This document shows, in pieces, positions 14,629-22,300 of a stretch of DNA of 23,518 nucleotides. A program made the position numbers and the translations under genes. A model generated the notes under the pieces. The model was not told where the DNA came from, did no database searches, and saw only the letters and a program-made list of their open reading frames with translations. Numbering within the stretch: the first letter of the stretch is position 1; each line of letters starts with the position of its first letter. Source of the stretch: DATHGT01 sp035317605 (GTDB lineage: Bacteria > Methylomirabilota > Methylomirabilia > Rokubacteriales > CSP1-6); contig DATHGT010000184.1 of NCBI GenBank assembly GCA_035317605.1, forward strand, positions 1 through 23,518, in the 5' to 3' direction.

Positions 14629-15792
14629 TCAGATCTTGGCGAGGACGGGCCGCATGCGGTCGAGGGCCGCGCGCAGGTTCGCCTCCGAGTTCGCATAGGA
14701 CAGCCGGAGGTAGCCTTCGCCATGGGCGCCGAACGCGGTGCCGGGCAGCAACGCCACCCCCGCCTCGTTGAGCAGCCGCTCCGCGATCTCACCCGAGGGA
14801 CGCCCGAGCCGCGTCACGTTCGGGAACGCGTAGAATGCGCCGCGCGGCCGGATGCAGGTCACCCCCGGAAGCGAGTTCAATCCGTCGACGACGAGATCGC
14901 GGCGGCGCCGGAACGCGTCCACCATCTGCGTCACCGGCGTCTGGTCGCCCTCGAGGGCCGCGATCCCCGCGAGCTGGACGAACGAGGCCGTGCACGACGC
15001 GGAGTTCACCATCAACCGGGTGACGTGCTCGGCCAGCGGCACCGGCATCACGCCATAGCCGAGACGCCAGCCGGTCATCGCGTAGGTCTTCGAGAAGCCG
15101 TCGAGCAGCACCGCGCGCTCGCGCACGCCGGGAAACCCCAGCAGCGAGACGAACTCGCCCTCGTAGAGGAACTCGCGGTAGATCTCGTCGGTGAGGATCG
15201 TGATCCCGCGCTCCACGGCGACCCTCGCGATGCGCTCGAGCTGCGGGCGATCGAGCACGCCCCCGGTGGGGTTCTGGGGCGAGTTGACGATGATGAGCCG
15301 CGTCCGCGGCGAGAGCCGCCGCTCGAACTCGTCCATGTCGAACCCGAACCCGCTCTCCTCGCGCAGGGGAATGGGCACGGGCACGCCGCCCACGAAGTTG
15401 ACCACGGACTCGTAGATCGGAAAGCCCGGGTTCGGATGGATGACCTCGTCACCCGCGTTGACCAGGGCCAGGATCGTGAAGAACATGATCGGCTTGCCGC
15501 CCGGCGTGACCACCACCTCTTCGGGCGAGACCGGCACGCCCCGCGTCAGGCCGACGTGCTTGGCGATCGCTTCGCGCAGCTCCGGCAGCCCGGCCGCGGG
15601 ACCGTAGTGCGTAGCGCCCTCGTCGAGCGCGCGCTTGGCCGCCTCGCGGATGTGGGCGGGCGTGTCGAAGTCGGGCTCGCCGATCTCGAGGTGGATGATG
15701 TCCCGACCGGCGCGCTCCAGGGCTTTCGCGCGAGCCAGCACTTCGAAGGCGGATTCGGTCCCGAGTCTCGACATCCGGGTGGCGACGTCCAT
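14629..15792 (-). CDS. Class I/II PLP-dependent aminotransferase (aspartate/alanine-type)
   Basis: A 387-residue fold-type I aminotransferase. Motifs: IGEPDFDTP near 37-45, VVTPGGKPIM (about 95), SPQNPTGG with Asn174, Asp202 and Tyr205 in TDEIYREFLY, and the Schiff-base Lys235 in DGFSKTYAMTGWRLGYG; the conserved RLSY arginine is near the C-terminus. ATG 15792 is preceded by GAGGAG. The frame is open much further upstream, but that part overlaps the divergent FGE-type gene and has no family match. The substrate is unclear; aspartate- or alanine-type amino donors are most likely. Divergent from the gene at 15862, with 69 bp between starts. Confidence 0.93.
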   Translation of the reverse strand: MDVATRMSRLGTESAFEVLARAKALERAGRDIIHLEIGEPDFDTPAHIREAAKRALDEGATHYGPAAGLPELREAIAKHVGLTRGVPVSPEEVVVTPGGKPIMFFTILALVNAGDEVIHPNPGFPIYESVVNFVGGVPVPIPLREESGFGFDMDEFERRLSPRTRLIIVNSPQNPTGGVLDRPQLERIARVAVERGITILTDEIYREFLYEGEFVSLLGFPGVRERAVLLDGFSKTYAMTGWRLGYGVMPVPLAEHVTRLMVNSASCTASFVQLAGIAALEGDQTPVTQMVDAFRRRRDLVVDGLNSLPGVTCIRPRGAFYAFPNVTRLGRPSGEIAERLLNEAGVALLPGTAFGAHGEGYLRLSYANSEANLRAALDRMRPVLAKI

Positions 15793-15861
15793 AAGTCTCC
15801 TCGTGTCTGTCCCTTCGTGGGGTCGGCCAGCGTCGATGAAAGCGGTGTCATTATACGGGAC

Positions 15862-16497
15862 GTGGATTGGGCCAGGGTTTCGGCGGGGCCGTTTCGCATG
15901 GGCTGGACGAGCGGCCATCCGAGCGAGCGGCCGGAGCACGAGGTCTGGCTCGACGCGTTCCTGATCGCGCGCACGCCCGTGACCAACGCCGAATACGCCG
16001 CGTATCTCGACGCGACCGGCGTGGTCCCGCCGGCCTTCTGGAATCGGCGGGAATTCTCGCGTCCGCTCCAGCCCGTGGTCGGCCTGTCGTGGGAGGAGGC
16101 CACGGCCTTCGCCGCGTGGGCTGGGGCACGACTGCCGACGGAGGCCGAGTGGGAGAAGGCCGCGCGCGGCGGGGGCGACACGCGCTGGCCGTGGGGCGAC
16201 GAGGCCCCGGCGACCCGCTTCACCGCTCCGCCCGAGGTCCCGGCCACCCCGCCCAACCCGCTCGGGCTCACCGACCTCTCCGGCGTCTGTCACGAATGGT
16301 GCGCCGACTGGTACGACGACGGCTTCTACGCCCTGTCGCCTCCCGAGAATCCTCGCGGTCCCGCCACCGGCGTCCGCCGGGTCAGCCGCGGCGGCGCCTG
16401 GCGCCACGCCGATCCCTGGAGTCCCGTGGCCCACCGCTCCTCGCTCCCGCCCCATCTCCGCTACTCCGACTACGGGCTTCGTCTCGCCCGCGATTGA
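15862..16497 (+). CDS. Formylglycine-generating-enzyme (SUMF1/EgtB)-fold domain protein
   Basis: A 211-residue protein that is almost only an FGE-sulfatase domain: FRMGWTSGHPSERPEHEVWL, FLIARTPVTNAEYAAYLDA, VVGLSWEEATAFAAWAGARL, LPTEAEWEKAARGG, a HEWCADWYDDGFY segment, and VSRGGAWRHADPW ending in YGLRLARD. True FGly-generating oxidases have catalytic cysteines after the RGGAW block; none is present there, and the only two cysteines are in VCHEWC. It is therefore probably a structural or ligand-binding member or a non-FGE enzyme. GTG 15862 is the best start; TATACG lies about five bases upstream, so a leaderless transcript is possible. No signal peptide. Confidence 0.85.
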   Translation: MDWARVSAGPFRMGWTSGHPSERPEHEVWLDAFLIARTPVTNAEYAAYLDATGVVPPAFWNRREFSRPLQPVVGLSWEEATAFAAWAGARLPTEAEWEKAARGGGDTRWPWGDEAPATRFTAPPEVPATPPNPLGLTDLSGVCHEWCADWYDDGFYALSPPENPRGPATGVRRVSRGGAWRHADPWSPVAHRSSLPPHLRYSDYGLRLARD

Positions 16498-16561
16498 CTC
16501 GGAGGGGACGACGCGCGCCCGGCGTGGCCGACCATTGCCGGTGTGTGAGGCGAGCGCTACC

Positions 16562-17524
16562 ATGACGGCGAGACTCGACATGGCGCGGGAGCAGACTTCG
16601 GTGTTGCGCGAGGGCGTGATCGCCGGGTGCATCGGCGCCGCCGTGGTGGCCGTGTGGTTCCTGATCTTCGATTTCGCGCGCGGCAAACCCCTGCTCACCC
16701 CCGCGCTGCTCGGGGCATTCGTCTTCTCCGGGGCCCGGAGCCCGACGGGCGTGGAGATCTCCGCCGGCCCGATCCTCGGCTACACCGTGCTCCACGGTCT
16801 GGCCTTCATCGCGTTCGGGGTGGTGGCCGCGCATCTGGTGGCCGCCTCCGAGCGTGAGCCGGCCCTGCTCATCGCGGTGGCCATCCTGTTCGCGACCTTC
16901 GAGGTGTTCTTCCTCGCCCTCGAAGGGGCGCTCGGTCAGTCCGTGTTCGGCGCGCTGGTCTCGTGGTCGGTGCTGATCGGCAACTTCCTGGCCGCCGTGG
17001 CCATGCTCGGCTACTTCCTCTCGCGCCACCGCGCGCTGCCCCGACGGCTCGTCGGCACCTGGTCGGGCATCCTCCGCGAAGGAACCATCGCGGGTCTCAT
17101 CGGCGCGGCCGTGGTCGCCCTGTGGTTCCTGGCCATCGACACCGTCCACGGCGAGCCCTTGCGGACGCCGACGCTGCTCGGCATCGGCCTCCTCAAGCTC
17201 CTCGCCGGTCCCCACCCCGTGGTCGTCTACACCCTCGTCCACGGACTGGCGTTCGTGCTCTTCGGCATCGTGGCGTCGGTGCTGATCGCCGGCGCCGAGC
17301 GATCACCCGCGTTCCTGTTCGCGGTGGTCATCCTCTTCACCGCGTTCGAGGTCTTCTTCTTCGGCGCCGTGATCATCGGAGCGACCTGGGTCCTGAACGA
17401 GGTCGCCGGCTGGACCATCTTCGTCGGCAACCTCCTGGCCTCCGCCGCGATGCTCGCCTACTTCTTCAAAACCCACCGCGCCCTCGCCCACCGATTGACC
17501 GAAGCCTTCGCAGACGACGATTAA
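16562..17524 (+). CDS. Integral membrane protein with two tandem homologous halves
   Basis: A 320-residue protein made of two obviously related halves. Half 1 (about 14-157) starts VLREGVIAGCIGAAVVAVWF and contains YTVLHGLAFIAFGVVA and a FEVFF segment. Half 2 (about 160-305) starts ILREGTIAGLIGAAVVALWF and contains YTLVHGLAFVLFGIVA and FEVFFFG. Each half has about four membrane helices and ends in an IGNFLAAVAMLGYFLSRHRAL or VGNLLASAAMLAYFFKTHRAL block. The His of the (V/L)HGLAF motif is kept in both halves. I do not recognise a named family. Start ATG 16562 has GAGGCGAG upstream; it follows the FGE-domain gene by 64 bp. Confidence 0.85.
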   Translation: MTARLDMAREQTSVLREGVIAGCIGAAVVAVWFLIFDFARGKPLLTPALLGAFVFSGARSPTGVEISAGPILGYTVLHGLAFIAFGVVAAHLVAASEREPALLIAVAILFATFEVFFLALEGALGQSVFGALVSWSVLIGNFLAAVAMLGYFLSRHRALPRRLVGTWSGILREGTIAGLIGAAVVALWFLAIDTVHGEPLRTPTLLGIGLLKLLAGPHPVVVYTLVHGLAFVLFGIVASVLIAGAERSPAFLFAVVILFTAFEVFFFGAVIIGATWVLNEVAGWTIFVGNLLASAAMLAYFFKTHRALAHRLTEAFADDD

Positions 17525-17747
17525 CTGTCGTAGAAGCGAATTCCCAAACCAGGATCGTCCAGAACGCCGTACGCATCCCCGGCGGGTGGCACCGGGGTGG
17601 CCGGGCCGTGCCGGCGGAGTGGGACCCCTTCGTCCCGTCCGCAGTGCGAAGCACTGCGATTCGGGCGAACGGGTGACGGAGCCGGCACGGCCCGGCCACC
17701 CCGGTGACAGGACCCGCCGACTCGCGCGGTCTTCTCGCGATCCCGAA
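17525..17747. repeat. Convergent intergenic region with a 117-bp palindromic element
   Basis: Between two gene ends lies a perfect 26-bp inverted repeat, 17590-17615 with 17681-17706 (arm begins CACCGGGGTGGCCGG). The 65-bp interior holds two smaller hairpins: CGCAGTGC-GAA-GCACTGCG (17640-17658) and GGGAC...GTCCC (17621-17636). The flanks show no target-site duplication and the interior has no reading frame worth calling. It may be a REP/BIME-like extragenic palindrome, a bidirectional stop for transcription, or a small non-autonomous element. There is no T-run. The remaining flanks (17525-17589, 17707-17747) show nothing. Confidence 0.8.
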
Positions 17748-18503
17748 CTACCAGACGGATTCGGGCATTGGAAGGTCGGCGAAGATGTCAGGCGGAAGCG
17801 GCGACGGCGGCGTGATGTTGAGGCGCGCGGCGAGGTCGTAGAGCTGGCGGAGGTGCTGGCCGGCGTGCCAGGTGGTGCGCTCGAGCAGCTCGTGGGCGCC
17901 CTGGGGACCGTAGTACGTCGTGAGCACGCGCGCGTACTCATCGGGGGACGCGCCGGCGAACCATCCCGACAGCCGCGCGCGCACGAGCGCGCCGTAGCGG
18001 GCGAGGGACGGACCGTCGGTGATGTCGGCCGGGGCCCGCTCGCCGAACCACCCTTCCTTCAGCCCGGCGCCGTCGGCCGTGTCGATGAACGAGAGCCCGA
18101 CGCGGAACACGTGATACCCGAGGTTGCCGACGCTGCGATCGCGCTCCGGCGGCTTCCACGCGAAGGCGGCCGCGTCGAACCGGTGGAGCAGCGCCTCGGT
18201 GGTGGCCAGGATGCGATCGAGCCGCGCCGCCAGGTCGGGCGGCGAGAGGCGGACCTTGTCCGGGAGCTTGATGCCGAGCAGCTCGGCGTAGCCTTCGGGA
18301 TTCCAGCCGTGCACGGCGCGGCCGTTGAACGCCACCGCCGGCGGCCGCGGGACACCAAGCGCCTTCAGCTCCGCCTGTCCCTCCGGATTGCCCTCGGTGT
18401 TGATCGGGTCGAACTCGACCCCCCAAGACGTGAGCAACTCCTTCGTCTTGGTGCAGGAGCTTCAGCCAGGCCGATAGAAGACGCGCGCTTTGGCGATCGC
18501 CAT
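17748..18503 (-). CDS. Selenoprotein: glutaredoxin-like UxxC domain fused to a DinB-family domain
   Basis: Starting at ATG 18503 (AGGAG about 11 bases upstream) the frame reads MAIAKARVFYRPG, then TGA (18464-18462, codon 14), then SSCTKTKELLTSWGVEFDPI and on to a stop at 17748: 251 residues. The TGA takes the place of the first Cys of a glutaredoxin CxxC site; the rest of the glutaredoxin-like fold follows (to about residue 82). A DinB/YfiT-type four-helix domain occupies about 92-235, with a His131, His213, His217 triad (LGYHVFRV, WHAGQHLRQL) suited to a divalent metal. Several DinB-fold proteins are thiol-dependent transferases or isomerases, so a selenol/thiol-linked reaction is a reasonable guess. 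A SECIS-like stem-loop follows the TGA. It lies 32 bp after the crotonase gene. Confidence 0.87.
18423..18451 (-). promoter_or_regulatory. Candidate bacterial SECIS element for the Grx-DinB selenoprotein
   Basis: In the mRNA, ten bases after the UGA, CCAAGACG (18451-18444) pairs perfectly with CGUCUUGG (18430-18423) around the 13-base loop AAGGAGUUGCUCA. The loop starts 18 bases after the end of the UGA and has GG at positions 3-4; an inner GAG/CUC pairing is also possible. Position and size match the general bacterial SECIS model. An 8-bp perfect stem at this place is unlikely to be chance but was found by eye. Confidence 0.65.
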
Positions 18504-18535
18504 GATGTGGTTCTCCTCTCACGTGCCTCGAGAGT

Positions 18536-19324
18536 CTACCGCCCCTTGAACGTCGGGGTCTTCTTGTTGGCGAAGGCGGTGACGCCCTCGCGGAAGTCTT
18601 CGGTGTGGCCGCTGGCCGCGATGGCCTGCGCTTCCAGCTCCATCTGGGTCTCGAGACTCTCCCACGTGGACTGGTGGAACAGGCGCTTGGCGCCACCGAT
18701 GGCCAGCGTCGGTCCCGCCGCCAACTCGCGGGCCAGCGCGTCGACGGCACTCCGCAGCTCGGCGTCGGGGACGACCCGCGTGACCAGGCCCCATTCGAGA
18801 GCTTCGCGCGCCGACAGGACACGATTGGTGAGGTAGAGCTCCAGCGCGCGCCGCAGTCCGATCAGCCGCGGCAGAAAATACGACGAGGAGCCGTCGGGCG
18901 TGGCGGCGATCTTCGAGTACGCCATCGTGAAGCGCGCCGACTCGGCAGCGATCACGACGTCGCCGGACAGCGCGAAGCTCAGTCCCCCGCCCGCGGCCAC
19001 GCCGTTGACGGCCATGATCACGGGCTTGTTGCTGCGCGCGAGCCGGGACACCGCCCCGTGCAGATACGTCGTCAGCTCCTTCACGAGAATGCCGATGCGC
19101 GGGAGGTTATCGGCGAAGTCCTTGACGTTGCCGCCCGCGCAGAACGCCTTGCCGGCCCCCGTAATCACCACGCACCGGACGTCCGGGTCCTCGTCGACTT
19201 CCAGCGTGGCGTGGAAGAGGTCGCGCCCGAGCCCGAGATCGAGGGCGTTGTAGGCCTCGGGCCGATTGAGCGTGATGGTGGCCACGTGATCGCGCGTCTC
19301 CAGGAGCACGTTCTGAAACGTCAT
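18536..19324 (-). CDS. Enoyl-CoA hydratase/isomerase (crotonase) family protein
   Basis: A 262-residue crotonase-fold protein. The oxyanion-hole segments are FCAGGNVKDF (about 60-70) and NGVAAGGGLSFALSGD (about 105-120). The catalytic region reads KIAATPDGSSSYFLPRLIG, with Asp rather than the second Glu of classical hydratases, which resembles PaaG/isomerase-type members. It probably isomerises or hydrates an unsaturated acyl-CoA; the substrate is unknown. ATG 19324 overlaps the kinase stop (ATGA), so translation is coupled. The frame stays open far upstream across the kinase gene, but that extension has no domain content and is a shadow. Confidence 0.92.
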   Translation of the reverse strand: MTFQNVLLETRDHVATITLNRPEAYNALDLGLGRDLFHATLEVDEDPDVRCVVITGAGKAFCAGGNVKDFADNLPRIGILVKELTTYLHGAVSRLARSNKPVIMAVNGVAAGGGLSFALSGDVVIAAESARFTMAYSKIAATPDGSSSYFLPRLIGLRRALELYLTNRVLSAREALEWGLVTRVVPDAELRSAVDALARELAAGPTLAIGGAKRLFHQSTWESLETQMELEAQAIAASGHTEDFREGVTAFANKKTPTFKGR

Positions 19325-22300
19325 CGGTGGCCCTCCGGCCGGGAGCGCGGCCCCGGCTGGCGGCCGACGTGGGCGACCGCGCGGGTGATGTCTTCGATCC
19401 TGAGCGGCTTGGAAAAGACCTCGACCACGCCGTGGGCGCGGCGCTCGGCGGGCGACAGCTCGACCCCGAAGCCGGTGACCATGAACACCGGCACCCCCGG
19501 CGCCGCGGACTTCACCGCGTGGGCGACGTCCCAGCCGGAGACGCGGGGCATGGCGAGGTCCGTGAACACCACGTCGAACGCCTCCTGGCGGACCCGCGCG
19601 ATCGCGTCCGCCCCGTCGGTGAGGACCACGACCTGGTGCCCGCTCGCTTCCAGCACGTCGCCGAGCACCGTCGCCACCGACTCCTCGTCGTCGACGACGA
19701 GACAGCGCAAGCTCTCCACCGGCACCGGCTCGTCGTCGACGTCGGAGGTGGACGGGACCAGCGCCTCGCCGCGGCTGAACGTGATCCGGAACGTGGTGCC
19801 GCGCCCCTCCTCGCTGTCGACGGTGATGTGGGCGCCGTGGCGGGACAGGATCCCGTAGCTCATCGAGAGCCCGAGGCCCGTGCCCTGCGGTCCCTTCGTG
19901 GTGAAGAAGGGGTCGAAGATGCGCTCCTTGACCGCGGGGGGGATGCCGGTGCCGGTATCGCTGACGGTCAGGTCGACGCTGTCGCCGATGACCGCGCTGG
20001 TCAGGGTGAGGGTGCCGCCCTGGGGCATGGCGTCGACCGCGTTGAGGATGAGGTTGGTCATGACCTCGCGCAGCTCGACGGCGTCGCCCGCCACCGTGGC
20101 CTGCGGCGCCGTGACCATGTTCACGTCGATGACGACCCCCTGGCGCAGCGCGTCCTCGCGCCAGCGCGACTGGGTCATCTCGATCGCGTCGCGGATGACC
20201 GCGTTGAGGTCGACGGGGGCGAAGGGCTCGTCCCGGCGGACGCGCGCGAACTCCTGGAGCCGGCGCACGGTCTGCGCCCCGTCGACGGCCGAGCGCTCGA
20301 TGACCTGCAGCCAGCTCGCGAGCTTGGGGTCGTGCACGTAGCGCTGGAGGAGCTGAGCGCGGCCCAGGATCGCGGCCAGCAGGTTGTTGAAGTCGTGGGC
20401 CACCCCCGAGGCCATCTCGCCGAGAGCGCGGAGCTTCTCGGTGCGCACGAGCTGGTCCTGGGCGGCCGACAGCTCGCCGTAGGCGCGCGTGCGCTCCTCG
20501 AAGAGCCGCACGCTGCGCAGGGCCAGCGCCGCGACCTGCCCGATGTTGGTGAGCAAGCGCTCGTCCGCCACCGTGAACGCCCCCTCGGAGCGGAGCGCGA
20601 TCACCCCGAGGGTCTCGTCGCCCACGGTCAGGGGCACCCCGAGCCAGAAGCGCAGCGGCGCCGGCCGCGCCACCGGCTGGACGCCGTGCCGCTCGCAGTC
20701 GGCCATGTAGTCGTCGCTGCGCAGGGGACGCCCGGTCTCCAGGACCACCGACTGGAGGCCCACACCGCGCAGCGGATAGCGCCCGTCGACCGGCTGGCGG
20801 ACGCCGTCCACGATGCGCAGGACGACCTCGATGTCGTGCCGCTGGTCGTCGATGAGCATGACGATCATCTGGCGCGCGTCGAGCACGCGGGCCATCTGGG
20901 TGGCCACGGCGTCGATGAGCGCGTCGCGGTCGAGCTGCCCGGTCACCGCCCGCGACAGGTCGTAGAGCACCGAAAGCTCCTCGACCTGGCGCCGGTTCTC
21001 CTCGAAGAGCCGGACGTTGGAGATCGCGATGGCGGCCTGGTTGGCGATCGCCTCCATCAGATCGAGGTCGCCCTTCGACAGCTCGCACTCGCGCTCCCAC
21101 CACACGGCGGCGAAGCCGCCGATGAACCGTCCCTGCGTCACGATCGGCACGAAGAGCTGGCTGCGGTGCGGCACGGCGTCCCGGATCGCCGCCGGCACGC
21201 GGGGATCGGCCGCCACGTCGCGCGAGAACACCGGACGCAGGGTGCTCGCGGCCTCGGCGTAGAGCTCGTGGGCGACGACCGAGAGGCGCACGCGCCGGAG
21301 GACGTCGGTCAGCTCGGGCGGCACCTGATGGTCGGCGTGCGGCTCGAGCCATTCGCCGTCCTCGGCGAGCAGCCAGACGCCGGCCGAGTCGGCGCCGAGG
21401 GTCGAGGTCACACGGCTCAGGAAGTGCCGGAACAGCGTGGGCAGATCGAGCGTCGCCGACAGCGCCCGGCTGACCGAGAGCAACGCCTCGGTCTCGCGCA
21501 GTTTGGCCTCGGTCTGGCGGGAGAGGTCCGCGTTTTCCAGGGCCAGCCCGACCTGCGCCGCGACGCCCTCGAGCAGCCGGATCTCGCTCGCGGCGAACTC
21601 GCGCCCCGTCTGCCACCACACGAGGAAGAGGGCCCCCGTGCTCTCCCCGCGGACCTGGGTCGGAGCCAGCAGCAGCGAATGCGATGGCAGCACCGCGGTC
21701 CACGCGGGATCGAGCCGGGGATCGTCCAGCACGTCCGAGCTCGTGAAGCTGTCGCCCCCGCGCCAGAGCGCGGCGACCTCCGGCGAGCGGTCGAGCACGA
21801 TCGGGCGCGTCCGGAAGAAGTCTCGGAGCGGCTCGGGGACGTGGTAGCCGGCGAGGGCGACCAGCGCCTCTCGCCGGGCGTCGAGCGCGTACGCGCCCAC
21901 CATGTCGGCGCCGAAGGCCCGGCCCACTTCGCGAGCGACCCGGCGCATCATCTCGTCCGGCGGTCCCGACTCCGAGAACACGCGGGCCACGGCGAGCAGG
22001 GTCGTGGTCTCGCGCAGCCGCTCCTGCGCCTCCGCGTACAGCCGGCTGTTCTCCAGCGACAGCGCGAGCTGTCCGGCGATGGCCATCGCGAGATCGATCT
22101 GCCACGCCTCGAAGCGCGTGACGTGCTCGGAGTAATCCAGGTTCATGACCCCGATCACTTTGTCCTGGCGGAGCAGCGGGACCAGCAGGCACGACCTCAC
22201 CCCGAATTCCTCGATCAACTGCCGTGGGAGGAGGCCGCTCTCGACGGCGTCCTCGATGATCACCGGCCGGTGCGTGGCCACCGCCCGCGCGTGGCCGGGC

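Noticed and set aside
15793..16698. N-terminal extension of the class I aminotransferase
   Set aside because: The extension overlaps the divergent FGE-domain gene, has no family match, and a good GAGGAG site precedes ATG 15792.
17590..17706. Insertion sequence or MITE with target duplication
   Set aside because: No direct repeat flanks the inverted repeats and no transposase remnant is present, so a transposable element is not demonstrated.
17748..18437. DinB-family gene starting at TTG 18437
   Set aside because: The upstream 22 codons, including ATG 18503 with an AGGAG site and the glutaredoxin motif, are in the same frame; the shorter form would begin inside the glutaredoxin fold.
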